Shown here piece after piece: positions 27,725 through 36,334 of a stretch of DNA of 37,759 nt (position 1 is its first letter; every line of letters begins with the position of its first letter). Origin of the DNA: Phycisphaerae bacterium (GTDB lineage Bacteria > Planctomycetota > Phycisphaerae > UBA1845); NCBI GenBank assembly GCA_016929015.1, contig JAFGJQ010000481.1, positions 1-37,759 of the forward strand, in the 5' to 3' direction. The notes below the pieces were generated by a model. That model saw only the letters and a program-made list of their open reading frames with translations. It was not told the DNA's origin and made no database searches. A program made the position numbers and the translations under genes.

Positions 27725-29320
27725 TCAGGATTTCGCCCCAAGCCCCAGCAACTCAACCAGTTCGATCAGGTTCCGCACCGGCTGGAATTCCACCAGCGGG
27801 TTCAGAAACACGACCGTACCCAGAAACGCCAGCGACAACCACGGCACCAACGGAATGGCCCTCGACTGCTTGAACGGCAGCAACAGCACCCAACCGGCCA
27901 GGGCGATCAGGCACGTGATCACAAACCCCAGGGCCACGACCGGCCATCCCGCCACGCAGCCGGCCGCCCCCATCAAATGGATGTCACCGTCACCAAAAGC
28001 CTCCCGCCCGAACACGAGAGTCCCCCCGATTCGCACCGCCCACCCGATGCCCGCCGCCACCACAAGCCCGGCCGCCGCCGTCGCCAGGCCGAACACCGGT
28101 TGCCACTGCCCGGCCGCCGTCGGACTCCAGTGGAGAACGGCCCTCATCCACCGCCGACCCGGCTCGAAATGAAGGTAGACCAGCAGCGCCGCACAGGCCA
28201 GCACGATGGACGGCAGGAGTCGCGCCAACTCGCGCAGCACCATCCGCCGTGCCTGGGGCCGTTCCGAGTCAATCGCCTCGATGATCTGCACGTCGGCGGG
28301 CCGCCGAACCGCGCCCACCACCAGAATGAGCCCGAAGTAACCCAGCAGCGGCAGCCCGTACCGCAGCCAGGCGTGCCGGGCCGGGTCGTCCGAGGCGTTC
28401 GCTTTCGCGCCGGCCACGATCAGGACCGCCAGAAAGCCCGCCAGCATCCATGCCAAAAGCCATCCCCGAAGCGGACCGACGGGAGGCAACTGGTCCGGCG
28501 GGGCCGTCTCCGCCGTCTCGACCGGCAGGTCCACCGACGGGGGCGCAGCCGGGGCCGGCTCAGGGACCATCACGGACACCATCGCGCCCGCCGCTTCCTG
28601 CGGCCCGGGCCCAGGCACCTCTTGCACCGCCTCTGTCAGGGCGTCGGCGTCTGTGGCGGTCTCCTCGGGCTGCGGACGCAGCAGCTCCACCACGCCGACC
28701 ACGATCATCCCGAAGAAGGCCGCCAGGCAGGCGACGGCTGTTCCGTCCGCCGGTCGAAGCCAGCCGGCCTGCAACGTCTCACCGCCGCTGAGCCGAGCGA
28801 AGCTGTAATCGGGCGTCCACAAGGTGTGCAGAAGACATCCCGCCACAACCGCGAATAGCGCGAAAAGCGTGTCGATCCAGTAATGCTCTATGTCGATCGC
28901 CGACATCGCCAGAAGGCAGGCGAACAGAACCACGTGGGCAAGGTAAATGGGCCAATCACCGGCCAGTTGCCACGACAGACCGACGGCCATGTCGTCCAGG
29001 CCCGAGCGGACCCGCCCGATGAAAAACGCATCCAGCAGTACGACCAGCAGAATGGCCGTCGCCACCTCGATGAGAGGGTATCGTGGAGAAATCGACCCGC
29101 CACAGCAGCGTGCCCGGGCCCGCAGACATAAGTAGCTGACCAGCGGCAGGTTGTCGTACCAGCGGATTCGAGCCTGACAGTGCGGGCAAAACGACCAGAC
29201 CGGCCGGCCGATGCTCAGGCCCAGAGGAATGCGGTAGATCACCACGTTGAGAAAGCTGCCCACGCACAGCCCCACCGCGGCGAAAAAGAGAAGCCACCAC
29301 ACCGTTTCGATCGTGCTCAA
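27725..29320 (-). CDS. Prepilin peptidase (A24 family) with a large insertion
   Basis: The N-terminal part is a typical leader peptidase/N-methyltransferase: GSFLNVVIYRIP (21-32), CPHC at residues 45-48, YDNLPLVSYLCLR, then a short CC pair at 72-73 where CxxC is usual, and SPRYPLIE. The catalytic Asp residues are in SAIDIEHYWID (Asp143) and FGDGDIHL (Asp446). In known members they are separated by some 60 residues; here the gap is about 300 and includes further helices and a Pro/Glu-rich segment (about 235-282). The total is 531 residues versus 220-290 usual. It cleaves and methylates type IV pilin or type II secretion pseudopilin leaders at the inner membrane. The start codon is TTG, as the conserved N-terminus requires; a TATGAT box lies 30 bp upstream. 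Confidence 0.9.
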   Translation of the reverse strand: MSTIETVWWLLFFAAVGLCVGSFLNVVIYRIPLGLSIGRPVWSFCPHCQARIRWYDNLPLVSYLCLRARARCCGGSISPRYPLIEVATAILLVVLLDAFFIGRVRSGLDDMAVGLSWQLAGDWPIYLAHVVLFACLLAMSAIDIEHYWIDTLFALFAVVAGCLLHTLWTPDYSFARLSGGETLQAGWLRPADGTAVACLAAFFGMIVVGVVELLRPQPEETATDADALTEAVQEVPGPGPQEAAGAMVSVMVPEPAPAAPPSVDLPVETAETAPPDQLPPVGPLRGWLLAWMLAGFLAVLIVAGAKANASDDPARHAWLRYGLPLLGYFGLILVVGAVRRPADVQIIEAIDSERPQARRMVLRELARLLPSIVLACAALLVYLHFEPGRRWMRAVLHWSPTAAGQWQPVFGLATAAAGLVVAAGIGWAVRIGGTLVFGREAFGDGDIHLMGAAGCVAGWPVVALGFVITCLIALAGWVLLLPFKQSRAIPLVPWLSLAFLGTVVFLNPLVEFQPVRNLIELVELLGLGAKS

Positions 29321-29449
29321 GCCTTGCTCACCCCGCGACTGAGCGCGCCAATCATAGGTCGCACACGGACGGACAAGCCACGCCGGCCCGCACCCGCGTT
29401 GCGGCTCATGCTACGGAATGTACGAGAGGGCGGCAAGCCGGAGTGCGGG

Positions 29450-30292
29450 TTACAGCTCGCGAAGCCGATCGGCAAACTCGTTAATGATCCAGTCCGGCGT
29501 GGAGGCCCCTGCCGTCACGCCGGCAACCGTCTTGCCTTCGATCATGCCCGGCTCGAAATCGTTCCACGTCTCGAGGTGGTACGTATCCACGCCCGCCGCC
29601 CGGCACATCCGGGCCAGCTCCTGCGTGTTGGCCGAGTGCTTCCCACCCAGCACGAACATGACGTCCACTTCCGCCGCCAGCTTCACCGCGGCCTGCTGCC
29701 GCCGAATCACCTCCAGGCACAACGTGTTGACGATCTTCAGCTCGATGTACGGCCGCCGGACGATCTCCGCGATAATCTCGGCCACGTGCTCGGGGGCATG
29801 CGTCGTCTGCGCCACGATCCCCAGCCGCTCCTTGAACGGCAACTCACGCTCGACATCCTCCACGCGGTCGATGATGACGACGTTCGGTGCATATCCGATG
29901 ACCCCGCGCACCTCCGGATGGTTCCGGTCGCCGATCATCACCACCCGGTAGCCTTCCTCGTGCAGCCGCTGCACCACGTCCTGGGCCTTCTTCACCAGCA
30001 CGCAGGTGGCGTCGACCACGTTGAGCTGCTTCTGTTTTGCGCGTTCCAGCACGTCCGGCGTCACGCCGTGTGACCGGATCAGCACGTTCGCGCCCGGCTC
30101 AAGCTCCTCCAGCTCGCCCGACTGGCGCAGCCCCGCCGACTCCAGCCGCTCGACGACCTGTTGGTTGTGGATGACCGGACCCAGCGAAACCACGTTGCCC
30201 GCCCCGTATCGGGCCACGGCGCTCTGCGCAGCCTCGATGGCGTCTTCCACGCCGAAACAAAAACCCCGCTTCTCGGCGAGTTTCACGATCAT
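29450..30292 (-). CDS. ispH: 4-hydroxy-3-methylbut-2-enyl diphosphate reductase IspH
   Basis: IspH does the last step of the non-mevalonate (MEP) pathway, reducing HMBPP to IPP and DMAPP with a [4Fe-4S] cluster. The three cluster cysteines are Cys12 (GFCFGV), Cys97 (VDATCVLV) and Cys192 (VNTLCLEV). Substrate residues seen are His42 (GPVIHNQ), His75 (RSHGV), His125 and Glu127 (NHPEV), Thr163/Thr164 and the SAN triad at 220-222. The 280-residue length is normal. Small departures are CVLV instead of CPxV, KKAQ where VxxxH is common, and KHSAN where KNSSN is usual. ATG 30292 has AGGGGTG upstream. The gene has its own promoter overlapping the plsC stop, so it need not depend on plsC. Confidence 0.96.
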   Translation of the reverse strand: MIVKLAEKRGFCFGVEDAIEAAQSAVARYGAGNVVSLGPVIHNQQVVERLESAGLRQSGELEELEPGANVLIRSHGVTPDVLERAKQKQLNVVDATCVLVKKAQDVVQRLHEEGYRVVMIGDRNHPEVRGVIGYAPNVVIIDRVEDVERELPFKERLGIVAQTTHAPEHVAEIIAEIVRRPYIELKIVNTLCLEVIRRQQAAVKLAAEVDVMFVLGGKHSANTQELARMCRAAGVDTYHLETWNDFEPGMIEGKTVAGVTAGASTPDWIINEFADRLREL

Positions 30293-30327
30293 GTGGAAAC
30301 ACCCCTTGCCTGCCGAACCGGCCGGAC

Positions 30328-30356
30328 ATTGTGGCGCAGAAGACCGCATCTGTCAC
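30328..30356 (-). promoter_or_regulatory. Sigma70-like promoter of ispH
   Basis: On the minus strand GTGACA (30356-30351, 5/6) and CACAAT (30333-30328, 4/6) are 17 bp apart. The -35 box overlaps the plsC stop codon. The transcript would start near 30321, about 29 bases before the ispH ATG, and would carry the ribosome site. Confidence 0.5.
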
Positions 30357-31093
30357 GCCCGTGAAGCCGCTCCGCCGGACGTCGAGACTGCCTCATAATC
30401 GAACGGCCGCCGACCCAGCCGCCGACGCAGGCGGTTATGAAGACTACGAATCTCGACGGTCAGGCGTTCGGCCGCCGCATCCCGATCCATCCGGGAAAGC
30501 GACTCCGGCGGGAAAGGCCGGCCGTACTCGACCAGGATCGTGGCCCGGCCGGGCAGCTTGCGATGCCGCGGCCAGGCGTCAAACGCCCCCTCGATCGCAA
30601 CCGGAACCAGCGGCACGCCGGCCTTGCGAGCCAGCACGATGACGCCCGGTCGGCATGAGCAGACCCTTCCATCCTCGGTGCGGGTCCCTTCCGGGAAGGC
30701 GGTGATCACCGCGTCGTGCCGCAACCGCTCCAGCGACGCCCGCATGGCTGCCACGTCGGATGTGCCACGTCGAACAGGAAACGCGTTGAACGACTCAATG
30801 AACCGTCGAAACAGCGGGTTCCGGAAAAGGGAATCCCGCGCCATGTAGCTGCACTCGCGGGGCAGGGCCAGCGTCACGATAATCGGGTCAAGAAAGCTCT
30901 GGTGATTGCTGGCCAGCACGACGCCCCCGGTCCGCGGCACGTGGCGCAAGCCATACACATGCCCACGGGTGAGCAGCACAAACGCGCCTTGGGCGATGAA
31001 CCGGCAAGCGCGGTAATACAGCCGCATGCGCGGTTCCGGAGCGGAGGAGTCCACGGCGTGAAGGCCACGTGCGACAGCCGGCTCGTCGGTCAT
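30353..31093 (-). CDS. plsC: 1-acyl-sn-glycerol-3-phosphate acyltransferase (PlsC family)
   Basis: The 246-residue protein carries the four acyltransferase blocks. NHQSFLDP has the HX4D catalytic pair His64 and Asp69, the ARDSLFRNPLF segment fits block II, FPEGTR at 133-138 is block III, and VPLVPVAIEG is block IV. It adds the second acyl chain to lysophosphatidic acid in phospholipid synthesis, bound to the cytoplasmic side of the inner membrane. A hydrophobic stretch at about residues 32-42 may dip into the membrane. The first 22 residues before MRLYYRACRF are not conserved-looking, so Met23 is a possible start. There is no Shine-Dalgarno before ATG 31093, but a -10 box lies eight bases upstream. 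Specificity within the family is not certain. Confidence 0.9.
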   Translation of the reverse strand: MTDEPAVARGLHAVDSSAPEPRMRLYYRACRFIAQGAFVLLTRGHVYGLRHVPRTGGVVLASNHQSFLDPIIVTLALPRECSYMARDSLFRNPLFRRFIESFNAFPVRRGTSDVAAMRASLERLRHDAVITAFPEGTRTEDGRVCSCRPGVIVLARKAGVPLVPVAIEGAFDAWPRHRKLPGRATILVEYGRPFPPESLSRMDRDAAAERLTVEIRSLHNRLRRRLGRRPFDYEAVSTSGGAASRA

Positions 31094-31101
31094 GGCAGAG
31101 A

Positions 31102-31107
31102 ATCATA
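31102..31107 (-). promoter_or_regulatory. -10 box of plsC, predicted leaderless
   Basis: TATGAT (5/6) on the minus strand ends eight bases before the plsC ATG, so transcription would begin at or next to the start codon. No good -35 and no ribosome site are present. This is the second such arrangement in the window after ligA. Confidence 0.35.
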
Positions 31108-31127
31108 CTTCCCGCCGCCGCCGGGGG

Positions 31128-34100
31128 CTACCGCAGCCGCGGGCGGATCGGAACAGGCTGGGTCTGCAGAACGGCATAATCCCGCAGGTCCAGGTCTGCG
31201 TCGCCGTCGGCGTCGAGCAGGCAAAGGCACCCGTCCGACGCAGGCTGATCCGGGCCGCTGAGACACGCCGCCAGAAAACCCACGTCCGCCCCGTCCACCT
31301 GTCCGTCGCCGGTGGCGTCGCCCCAGGCATCGCACGCATCCAGCACCTGGTTGGAATTGCAGTCCTGCCCGGTCACGGGGCCGAACAGCTCCATCGACAT
31401 GTTGACCAGCGGGTCGGCGAGCCAGGACACCCCCGGGGCCTGAAACGCACCGCCGATCCCGAGTGTGTGCCCGTGGAGGGCCCGTTCCCAGGCAAAGGTG
31501 TCGGGGCCGCCCGTCGTGTCGTTCAGAATCTCCACGAAGAACGTGCCCGCCGGCAGCGGCACGCCCGTGTCGAACACCAGCGTGTATTCCCACTCGTCGA
31601 TGTTTCGAGCGGTGAACGTCACGCCCGTCTTCGCCCGATCCGCCACCACCTGCGCTCGCTCTGCCAAAACCGCTCCCGGCAGCCCCGCCGCGTCCTCATG
31701 GAAACGAACGGTGAAGCGATCCACGGGAATCGGCTGGTTGTTCGGATAGTACCCGCCCCACAGACGGATGGACTCGATGCTCTGCGGACGCAACAGGATG
31801 AAGTTGTCCGCAATAGCCGTCACGCCGGACCAAGGGTCCAAGTCGCTGGGAAACGATGAGGAATGATTGGGCGGCTGGCTGACCGGCGCGTCCCGGTGAA
31901 CGCCGCCGGCCAGGTCCACGTCATCTGCCACGCTGTTCCCGTCACAGTCCGTTGCGTCGGGACAGTGGTAGACCTCCACATCATCCACGTACCAGCCCGT
32001 GAGGCCGTAACACCAGTCCTTGGAGAACTCGAACCGAACCTCCACGATGTCGCCGCCGCCGACGTACGGGCCCAGGTCCACCAGGCTGACGCCCCAGTTG
32101 CCGTCCGCTCCGCTGAACGCGAGTTGGCCCGCATTCGGGTTCGTGTTGCCCTGGCTCGAAGTGAACAGCGTGATGTTGTATCCGTTGTACCGGAACGCCG
32201 GTGCGGGCATGGTCTGCCACGTGCCCCCGTTCACGCGAATCATCACCTGGCCGCCGTCGTAGCGGGCCTCCGTCTCGATGTAGTGCCGAAACCGAAGCGT
32301 CGGCAGGTGCACGTCCGCCGGCATCTGGATCGGAGGGCTCACCAGCGAATGCGTGCCCATCTCCGGAACGCCGTCCGTGGAACAATCCCCGATCAGCAGA
32401 TCGGGACAGAACCACGCCGCACCCGGTCGGCCGGCGGGCAGGGAATCGGACGTTCGAGCCCAGTCATACGGCGTCGGCGGACCGGAGTTGAACACCATCC
32501 AGCCGTTCGTGCCCGCCTCCATGTCATCCGCGAACAGGACCGCGCGGTCCTCGCATTCCACCGGCGGCGCGGGGTCCAGAATCGTGGCCGTGGCGCCGCA
32601 GGCGCCCGGCGTGTCCATCTCGACCGCCAGCAGCGCCTTGTCCACCTCGACCGCATCGGCGGCCGTGAAGGGGTCGCCCGACGGCAGCCCGGTGCGGGGA
32701 TCGTTCGGATCAGTCCCGACCAGATCAGCCGCGGCCTGGTTGAACGCGGCATACGCGTCCTGGAAGTCGGAGGCCGGTGTGAGGTAGACCGTCAGGGCGC
32801 GGTACCAGACGGCCCCCGCCTTGATCGGTCCGATCGGATTGATCGTGTAGCCGTTGAACACCTTGCCGTCGCAGAGCATGGCAAAAGCGTGGTTGGGTAC
32901 GCCGTTTCCGCTGTGGACGCCGCCATTGTCGATCAGGCTGCACGTCTGCAAGGGGCTGTTGGCCCGGTCCGGATCGCCCATGCAAACGGGGTCCCAAAGG
33001 TCGCGGATGGCCCCGTTCCACGCGGGCGCGTCCTCGGCGAACAGCCAGCGGACGCCGTCCGGATAGCTGGGTGATGCACTGCAGGCGGTCCGGGGCTGAT
33101 TGTCTACGTCGGTCCCGGGCCCTGTCGCGTGCGACGACCAGGCCGGCGGCGGCTCCGGCGTGCCCGGAAACGCCGCGCCGCCGTTGAACAGGTCCACCAA
33201 CTCGCCGAACACGTCGGAAAATGATTCGTTGAGCTGGCCGGACTGGTTCTGATAAACCAAATTGGCCGTGTGCTGCGTCAGGCCGTGGGTCAGCTCGTGT
33301 GCCACAACGTCGTCACCCACAAGACCCGTGCACATCCCGACCTGGCGGAGGGAGCCGGACCAGAACGCGTTCGGGCAATTGACGGCCCCGGTGTTGACGG
33401 TGATCACGAGGGGCAATCCCGCGTCATCCAGACTGTCCCGGCCAAAGGCGTGCCAGTAATACGCGTACGTGTCGCCCGCATAGTCATAGGCCGCGTTGAC
33501 GTCCGCATCCGCCGCGGGTGGATCGCCCTCGCCCCGTGCCAGCGGGCCGGGAAGGTCCGCTGCGCCGCCGCCGTCGTGTACGGCCCGAGCCAGGGCGGTG
33601 CAGACCATCGGCCAGCGATCCAGCACCTCGCCCGTGTGGGCGTCAATGAAGAAGGCCTCATGCCAGCCGGTGTCGCTCTGGCCGGCAGTCACATGGTAGG
33701 CCAAGCAGGCACCGCGCGGGGTGTCGCCGTACCAGCCGGGATCCACGATCACCAACTCGCACGACTCCACCTCGGCACCACCTCCGAGGGCGGCTGCCGC
33801 CACGGCTTTCGTCCTTGCCGCATCCAGCGACGGAACTACACTCAACTTGGGAGAAATCGGATACACGTCGCCGTTGGCGCACCGGACTCGCCCGGCCGCA
33901 TCCTGGTGGATCTTCAGCACGCCGGAGAACACCGGAATGCCGCGGTGTACCTGCTCATAAGTGGTGTGGCGATAGCCCAGCGAGTCATCCTGCACACGTT
34001 GCCGGCGCAGTTGGCGGGCCGCATCGTCCACGCCAAACAGTCCCCCGTGTCGCCGCAGGAACTCTTCCGGCTGCGTGATACGGCTGCTCTCCGGCGAAGT

Positions 34101-34262
34101 GACGAAGGATGCCTGCCCCGTGATGGGCGATCGCCGCACACGTGGTTGTTCAGCCGATTCCCCGGCCCACGCGTCCCCGACCGCAAGAATCGCAAACAAG
34201 ACGGTGAAGACCGCGAAACGCGGCAGCCGACGCCGGGCCGCCCGGCACGAGTGAAACGTCAT
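31128..34262 (-). CDS. Secreted M4 (thermolysin-type) metallopeptidase with C-terminal dockerin
   Basis: A long signal peptide (basic CRAARRRLPRF, hydrophobic AVFTVLFAILAV, cut near AWA) is followed by a FTP/PepSY-type propeptide (about residues 60-200) with FEGVL-like HRGIPVFSGVLKIH. The M4 catalytic domain has HELTH (zinc ligands His322 and His326, base Glu323) and NESFSD (third ligand Glu346). It also has YQNQSG and, downstream, NGGVHSGNGVPNHAF, the thermolysin His231 region. A galactose-binding or MAM-like beta domain follows (about 590-770), with GWMVFNSG and GWYVDDVEV. Then comes an EF-hand-like DCDGNSVADD, a second beta domain, and a dockerin (about 985-1040) with two Ca-binding loops. 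ATG 34262 has GGGGGA eight bases upstream. The 1,044-residue product is exported; its target is unknown. Confidence 0.92.
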   Translation of the reverse strand: MTFHSCRAARRRLPRFAVFTVLFAILAVGDAWAGESAEQPRVRRSPITGQASFVTSPESSRITQPEEFLRRHGGLFGVDDAARQLRRQRVQDDSLGYRHTTYEQVHRGIPVFSGVLKIHQDAAGRVRCANGDVYPISPKLSVVPSLDAARTKAVAAAALGGGAEVESCELVIVDPGWYGDTPRGACLAYHVTAGQSDTGWHEAFFIDAHTGEVLDRWPMVCTALARAVHDGGGAADLPGPLARGEGDPPAADADVNAAYDYAGDTYAYYWHAFGRDSLDDAGLPLVITVNTGAVNCPNAFWSGSLRQVGMCTGLVGDDVVAHELTHGLTQHTANLVYQNQSGQLNESFSDVFGELVDLFNGGAAFPGTPEPPPAWSSHATGPGTDVDNQPRTACSASPSYPDGVRWLFAEDAPAWNGAIRDLWDPVCMGDPDRANSPLQTCSLIDNGGVHSGNGVPNHAFAMLCDGKVFNGYTINPIGPIKAGAVWYRALTVYLTPASDFQDAYAAFNQAAADLVGTDPNDPRTGLPSGDPFTAADAVEVDKALLAVEMDTPGACGATATILDPAPPVECEDRAVLFADDMEAGTNGWMVFNSGPPTPYDWARTSDSLPAGRPGAAWFCPDLLIGDCSTDGVPEMGTHSLVSPPIQMPADVHLPTLRFRHYIETEARYDGGQVMIRVNGGTWQTMPAPAFRYNGYNITLFTSSQGNTNPNAGQLAFSGADGNWGVSLVDLGPYVGGGDIVEVRFEFSKDWCYGLTGWYVDDVEVYHCPDATDCDGNSVADDVDLAGGVHRDAPVSQPPNHSSSFPSDLDPWSGVTAIADNFILLRPQSIESIRLWGGYYPNNQPIPVDRFTVRFHEDAAGLPGAVLAERAQVVADRAKTGVTFTARNIDEWEYTLVFDTGVPLPAGTFFVEILNDTTGGPDTFAWERALHGHTLGIGGAFQAPGVSWLADPLVNMSMELFGPVTGQDCNSNQVLDACDAWGDATGDGQVDGADVGFLAACLSGPDQPASDGCLCLLDADGDADLDLRDYAVLQTQPVPIRPRLR

Positions 34263-34309
34263 GGCTTCCATCCCCCGGTTTCGTTCAGCGCCGCCGGCCC
34301 GGACACGAC

Positions 34310-34351
34310 AAAACATAGCCGGGGCCGCCTCGACTCGCGAGCAGCCCCGGC
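34310..34351 (-). terminator. Rho-independent terminator after the TIGR03790-like gene
   Basis: On the minus strand an 8-bp stem, GCCGGGGC with GCCCCGGC, encloses an 18-base GC-rich loop and is followed by TATGTTTTG. It starts 57 bp after the stop at 34408. The T run is broken, so efficiency is uncertain. Confidence 0.6.
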
Positions 34352-34407
34352 CGTCACGGCTCGCTGTCGATTATCGCAGGATCCCCTCCGAAAGTCGAGC
34401 CCGCACG

Positions 34408-36045
34408 TCATCGGACGGGCACGACGGCGCCTTGGTCGGGATCGATCGCGATCAGCATGGCCGCGACGTCGCGCAGGTCCACGTCCAGATCGAAATCCGC
34501 GTCAAAGTGGTAACACCCGTGCCCGAAGACTTCGCTCGATGGGCCCGGCCCCCACATGCAGTCGAGCATGGCGTTGAAGTCGTAGACGTCCACCTGGCCG
34601 TCCTCGTCGTGGTCAAACGTCACCTCGCCCGCCGGACCCCCTTCATAAACCCTCTGGAAACCGGCCAGGTCCCACAGGTCCACGTCCTCGTCGTCGTCGA
34701 AGTCCAGGGGCGCGCAGACCGGATCGGCGTGCCGGCCGATCCCGCTCATGCACGCGCGGAACGCCGCCAGGTCCCGCTCGTTGATCACGTCGTCCCCGTT
34801 GATGTCGCCGTGGGGATCCGGGATCTCGATTTCGTCAAACCAGTTCGGCAGGGTGAGGAACGGGTCGCCGACGAGGTTCCACATCCAGTCGTCATGCGGA
34901 TTGGCGAGGTAATACGCCTCGCCCAGCGTCCAGCCCTCACGCAGCGCTGCCACCAAAGTATCCGGGAACGGCGCTCCCGTGGCCAGCTGGGGCTCTCCCG
35001 TTGCCCCGATCGCAGCGGCAAACCCGGCAGCCAGCGCGTTGGGAACGTAGCACGCGTTGGGGTCAGTCAGGCTACGAACCGTAACCGCGCCGAAACTGTT
35101 GTAGTGGAAGCCGAGCACCCGATTGCCCGGCGGGCTGCTGACGAAATCATCAGCCGACCAGCCGAAGAGCTTGTAGATGGCGAATCGAAACGCCGCGGAC
35201 GGCGTGTCCGGGACTGCTTCGATCCCGTCGATGTCGAACTCGGCCCATGCTTCGGCAGCCAGCAGGGGATTCTCCACCGCAGCGCGCAACCAGTACCACT
35301 GGCGAGAAGTACTGGGAAAGCCCGGATCATAGTAGTCGTACCAGATGAAGTCGCCGTGCAGGGTGTGGTCCGGCGCCGCCAGGACCTTCGCCCGCAGAGT
35401 CAGCGCCTTGGCATCATCCAGGGTTGGCGCATCGATCCGGGCCGACATGTAGCGGCCCGCAGCCATCGTTGCCCGGGTCAAACGACCTCCGGGCGGAAGA
35501 ATCTGACCCGTGCAGTGGGGATTGTCATAGTTCGTTCCCATCTGTTTGCGGGGCTCCGACAGATCGTCGGTCATGTCCGTCAGGGCATCTGCCACCGAGT
35601 ATCCCCCGATCGACGGCGTAACGAAAGGCGTGTCGTAGTGCCCGGGCAATGCGTAGCCCAGCACGATCCCCATGACCGACTCCTGCACCTCCGGGTTGGC
35701 GGCCAGGTAGTCCCGCACGGGGCCGATGACCTGCGATTGAACCGCCGCCAGGTTCGGCAAGTGCTCCGTCGTGGCAGCGTCCAGCCCGACCAAGTGGCTC
35801 GCCGGGATGCCCCACTGATCGGCGTACCACTGCGCCCACTCAATGCTATCCGCGCTATTGAGGTTGTAGAGTACCAGCCAGCTATCCGGCAGGTCTGCGG
35901 TGCGATCAGCGGGCGGAACGTCCGCCTGCACCGCGCTGACCATCACGCATGTGACGGCCAGCCAGCCTGAACCTGCGAATCGTGCGCTCGGGATTCCCCA
36001 CGCCCAAGCCATTACGGCACTCCGCTCCATCGCGACGACAGACAA
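34408..36045 (-). CDS. TIGR03790-like secreted protein with four EF-hand/dockerin loops
   Basis: The N-terminal 390 residues look like the TIGR03790 family of uncharacterised bacterial exported proteins. The clue is LYNLNSADSIEWAQWYAD followed by QWGIPASHLVGLD near the start, a pattern of that family; later motifs are FIWYDYYDPG and LVGDPFLTLP. Four Ca-binding loops follow (DINGDDVINERDL, DFDDDEDVDLWDL, DHDEDGQVDVYDF, DADFDLDVDLRDV), twice the usual dockerin content. The start is uncertain. TTG 36045 has GAGGAAGAG five bases upstream and gives a signal peptide ending AVQA. ATG 36030 and ATG 36012 lack a ribosome site but would still keep the hydrophobic segment. The gene sits 145 bp upstream of the M4 peptidase gene. 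The role is unknown; a surface or secreted location is inferred. Confidence 0.75.
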   Translation of the reverse strand: MSVVAMERSAVMAWAWGIPSARFAGSGWLAVTCVMVSAVQADVPPADRTADLPDSWLVLYNLNSADSIEWAQWYADQWGIPASHLVGLDAATTEHLPNLAAVQSQVIGPVRDYLAANPEVQESVMGIVLGYALPGHYDTPFVTPSIGGYSVADALTDMTDDLSEPRKQMGTNYDNPHCTGQILPPGGRLTRATMAAGRYMSARIDAPTLDDAKALTLRAKVLAAPDHTLHGDFIWYDYYDPGFPSTSRQWYWLRAAVENPLLAAEAWAEFDIDGIEAVPDTPSAAFRFAIYKLFGWSADDFVSSPPGNRVLGFHYNSFGAVTVRSLTDPNACYVPNALAAGFAAAIGATGEPQLATGAPFPDTLVAALREGWTLGEAYYLANPHDDWMWNLVGDPFLTLPNWFDEIEIPDPHGDINGDDVINERDLAAFRACMSGIGRHADPVCAPLDFDDDEDVDLWDLAGFQRVYEGGPAGEVTFDHDEDGQVDVYDFNAMLDCMWGPGPSSEVFGHGCYHFDADFDLDVDLRDVAAMLIAIDPDQGAVVPVR

Positions 36046-36194
36046 ACGCGCTCTTCCTCTCCCGTCGCTATCGGATGGAAACGCCGCTAACCAAAAACCT
36101 CATCCAGGGGGGTGGGCCAGAGGCCCGCAGAGGAGCCGGCCCGAAGAACTCCCCGGTCCACCATGGCCGGCCGACCGGAGCCGGTACGAGCAAT

Positions 36195-36220
36195 GGGGAG
36201 CCGATTCACTCGGCGTCCCC
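36195..36220. repeat. Imperfect hairpin in the PEP-CTERM to TIGR03790 spacer
   Basis: GGGGAGCCGA and TCGGC-G-TCCCC pair around a five-base loop with one bulged G. It lies about 115 bp after the PEP-CTERM stop, with no T run on either strand. It may be a weak terminator or a dispersed repeat. The rest of the 289-bp spacer holds no gene I can support. Confidence 0.35.
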
Positions 36221-36334
36221 ATCACTCCCGGAATTCCTCTTCCGATGTTGGTGCCGACAGCCCGGGCCGCCCGGACACACCCGGCATCCTTCTTCCCCCA
36301 GGGAGACATCGGCAGCGTTCGGTCTCCGATGCCG

